Source: Anaerocolumna sp. (lineage in GTDB: Bacteria > Bacillota > Clostridia > Lachnospirales > Lachnospiraceae). From it: DNA of 5,225 bases. The stretch is from the NCBI GenBank assembly GCA_029256035.1, contig JAQSYR010000101.1, forward strand, positions 1 to 5,225, written 5' to 3'. Made by a program: the position numbers and the translations under genes. Under the pieces are notes generated by a model. That model saw only the letters and a program-made list of their open reading frames with translations, ran no database searches and was not told the origin of the DNA. This document shows positions 5,143 through 5,225 of the stretch, one piece after another; position 1 is the stretch's first letter; the number at the start of each line of letters is the position of its first letter.

Positions 5143-5225
5143 ATGAAGCAATTTAAGAAAGTCTATATTGAAATAACCAATGTCTGTAACTTAAGTTGCA
5201 GTTTTTGCCCTCAGACAAGTCGGAA
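5143..5225 (+). CDS. Radical SAM protein, N-terminal start only
   Basis: Twenty-seven complete codons are visible before the window ends. The protein begins MKQFKKVYIEITNVCNLSC and continues SFCPQTSR. Cys15, Cys19 and Cys22 form the CxxxCxxC motif that binds the [4Fe-4S] cluster used to cleave S-adenosylmethionine. The beginning 'YIEITNVCNLxCxFCPQT' is typical of radical SAM/SPASM-type proteins in clostridia, but the reaction cannot be told from this piece, and a C-terminal SPASM domain would lie outside the window. AGGAG (5131-5135) stands seven bases before the ATG, which fixes the start. It is divergent from ppnP. Confidence 0.85.
   Translation, partial: MKQFKKVYIEITNVCNLSCSFCPQTSR

Overview
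The window reads as a piece of an AT-rich Firmicutes chromosome. A spore-forming clostridium of the Lachnospiraceae type is the best guess. The reasons are the low GC, strong AGGAG-type ribosome binding sites, sigma-A promoters close to consensus, and the protein families present: a GH18 enzyme of the spore/LysM type, a membrane-anchored trigger-factor-like isomerase, a DUF2680 secreted protein and a clostridial-style MCP fragment. The assignment comes from remembered family resemblance, not from a search.

Left part (1-2087): the last 54 codons of a GH18 enzyme (+) converge on a long minus-strand gene for a membrane-anchored, trigger-factor-like FKBP peptidyl-prolyl isomerase. A hairpin at 189-232 probably terminates both. 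A divergent intergenic region carries a good minus-strand promoter for the isomerase gene. On its other side is a small secreted DUF2680 protein (1704-2087).

Middle (2088-3834): nearly 700 bases hold no intact gene. They contain a decayed fragment of a methyl-accepting chemotaxis protein, with an in-frame stop and a probable frameshift. They also contain a perfect-consensus sigma-A promoter and a leader of about 145 nt with three possible hairpins. One arm of the second hairpin is complementary to the ribosome binding site of the next gene. That gene encodes a 312-residue 3-hydroxyacyl-CoA dehydrogenase-family enzyme with a complete set of catalytic residues, and two tandem hairpins follow it, the second a strong terminator.

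Right part (3835-5225): uridine kinase (udk, +) converges on ppnP (-), a nucleoside phosphorylase of the cupin type, with a long stem-loop between them. Both are nucleoside-salvage enzymes. ppnP is divergent from the start of a radical SAM gene, which is cut by the window edge after 27 codons. It has a perfect-consensus promoter in an 86-bp intergenic region.

Most of the window is ordinary housekeeping and accessory metabolism. No CRISPR array, transposase, tRNA, rRNA or recognised riboswitch class was seen. The item most worth a second look is the structured leader of the dehydrogenase gene. The extracytoplasmic trigger-factor-like protein comes next.
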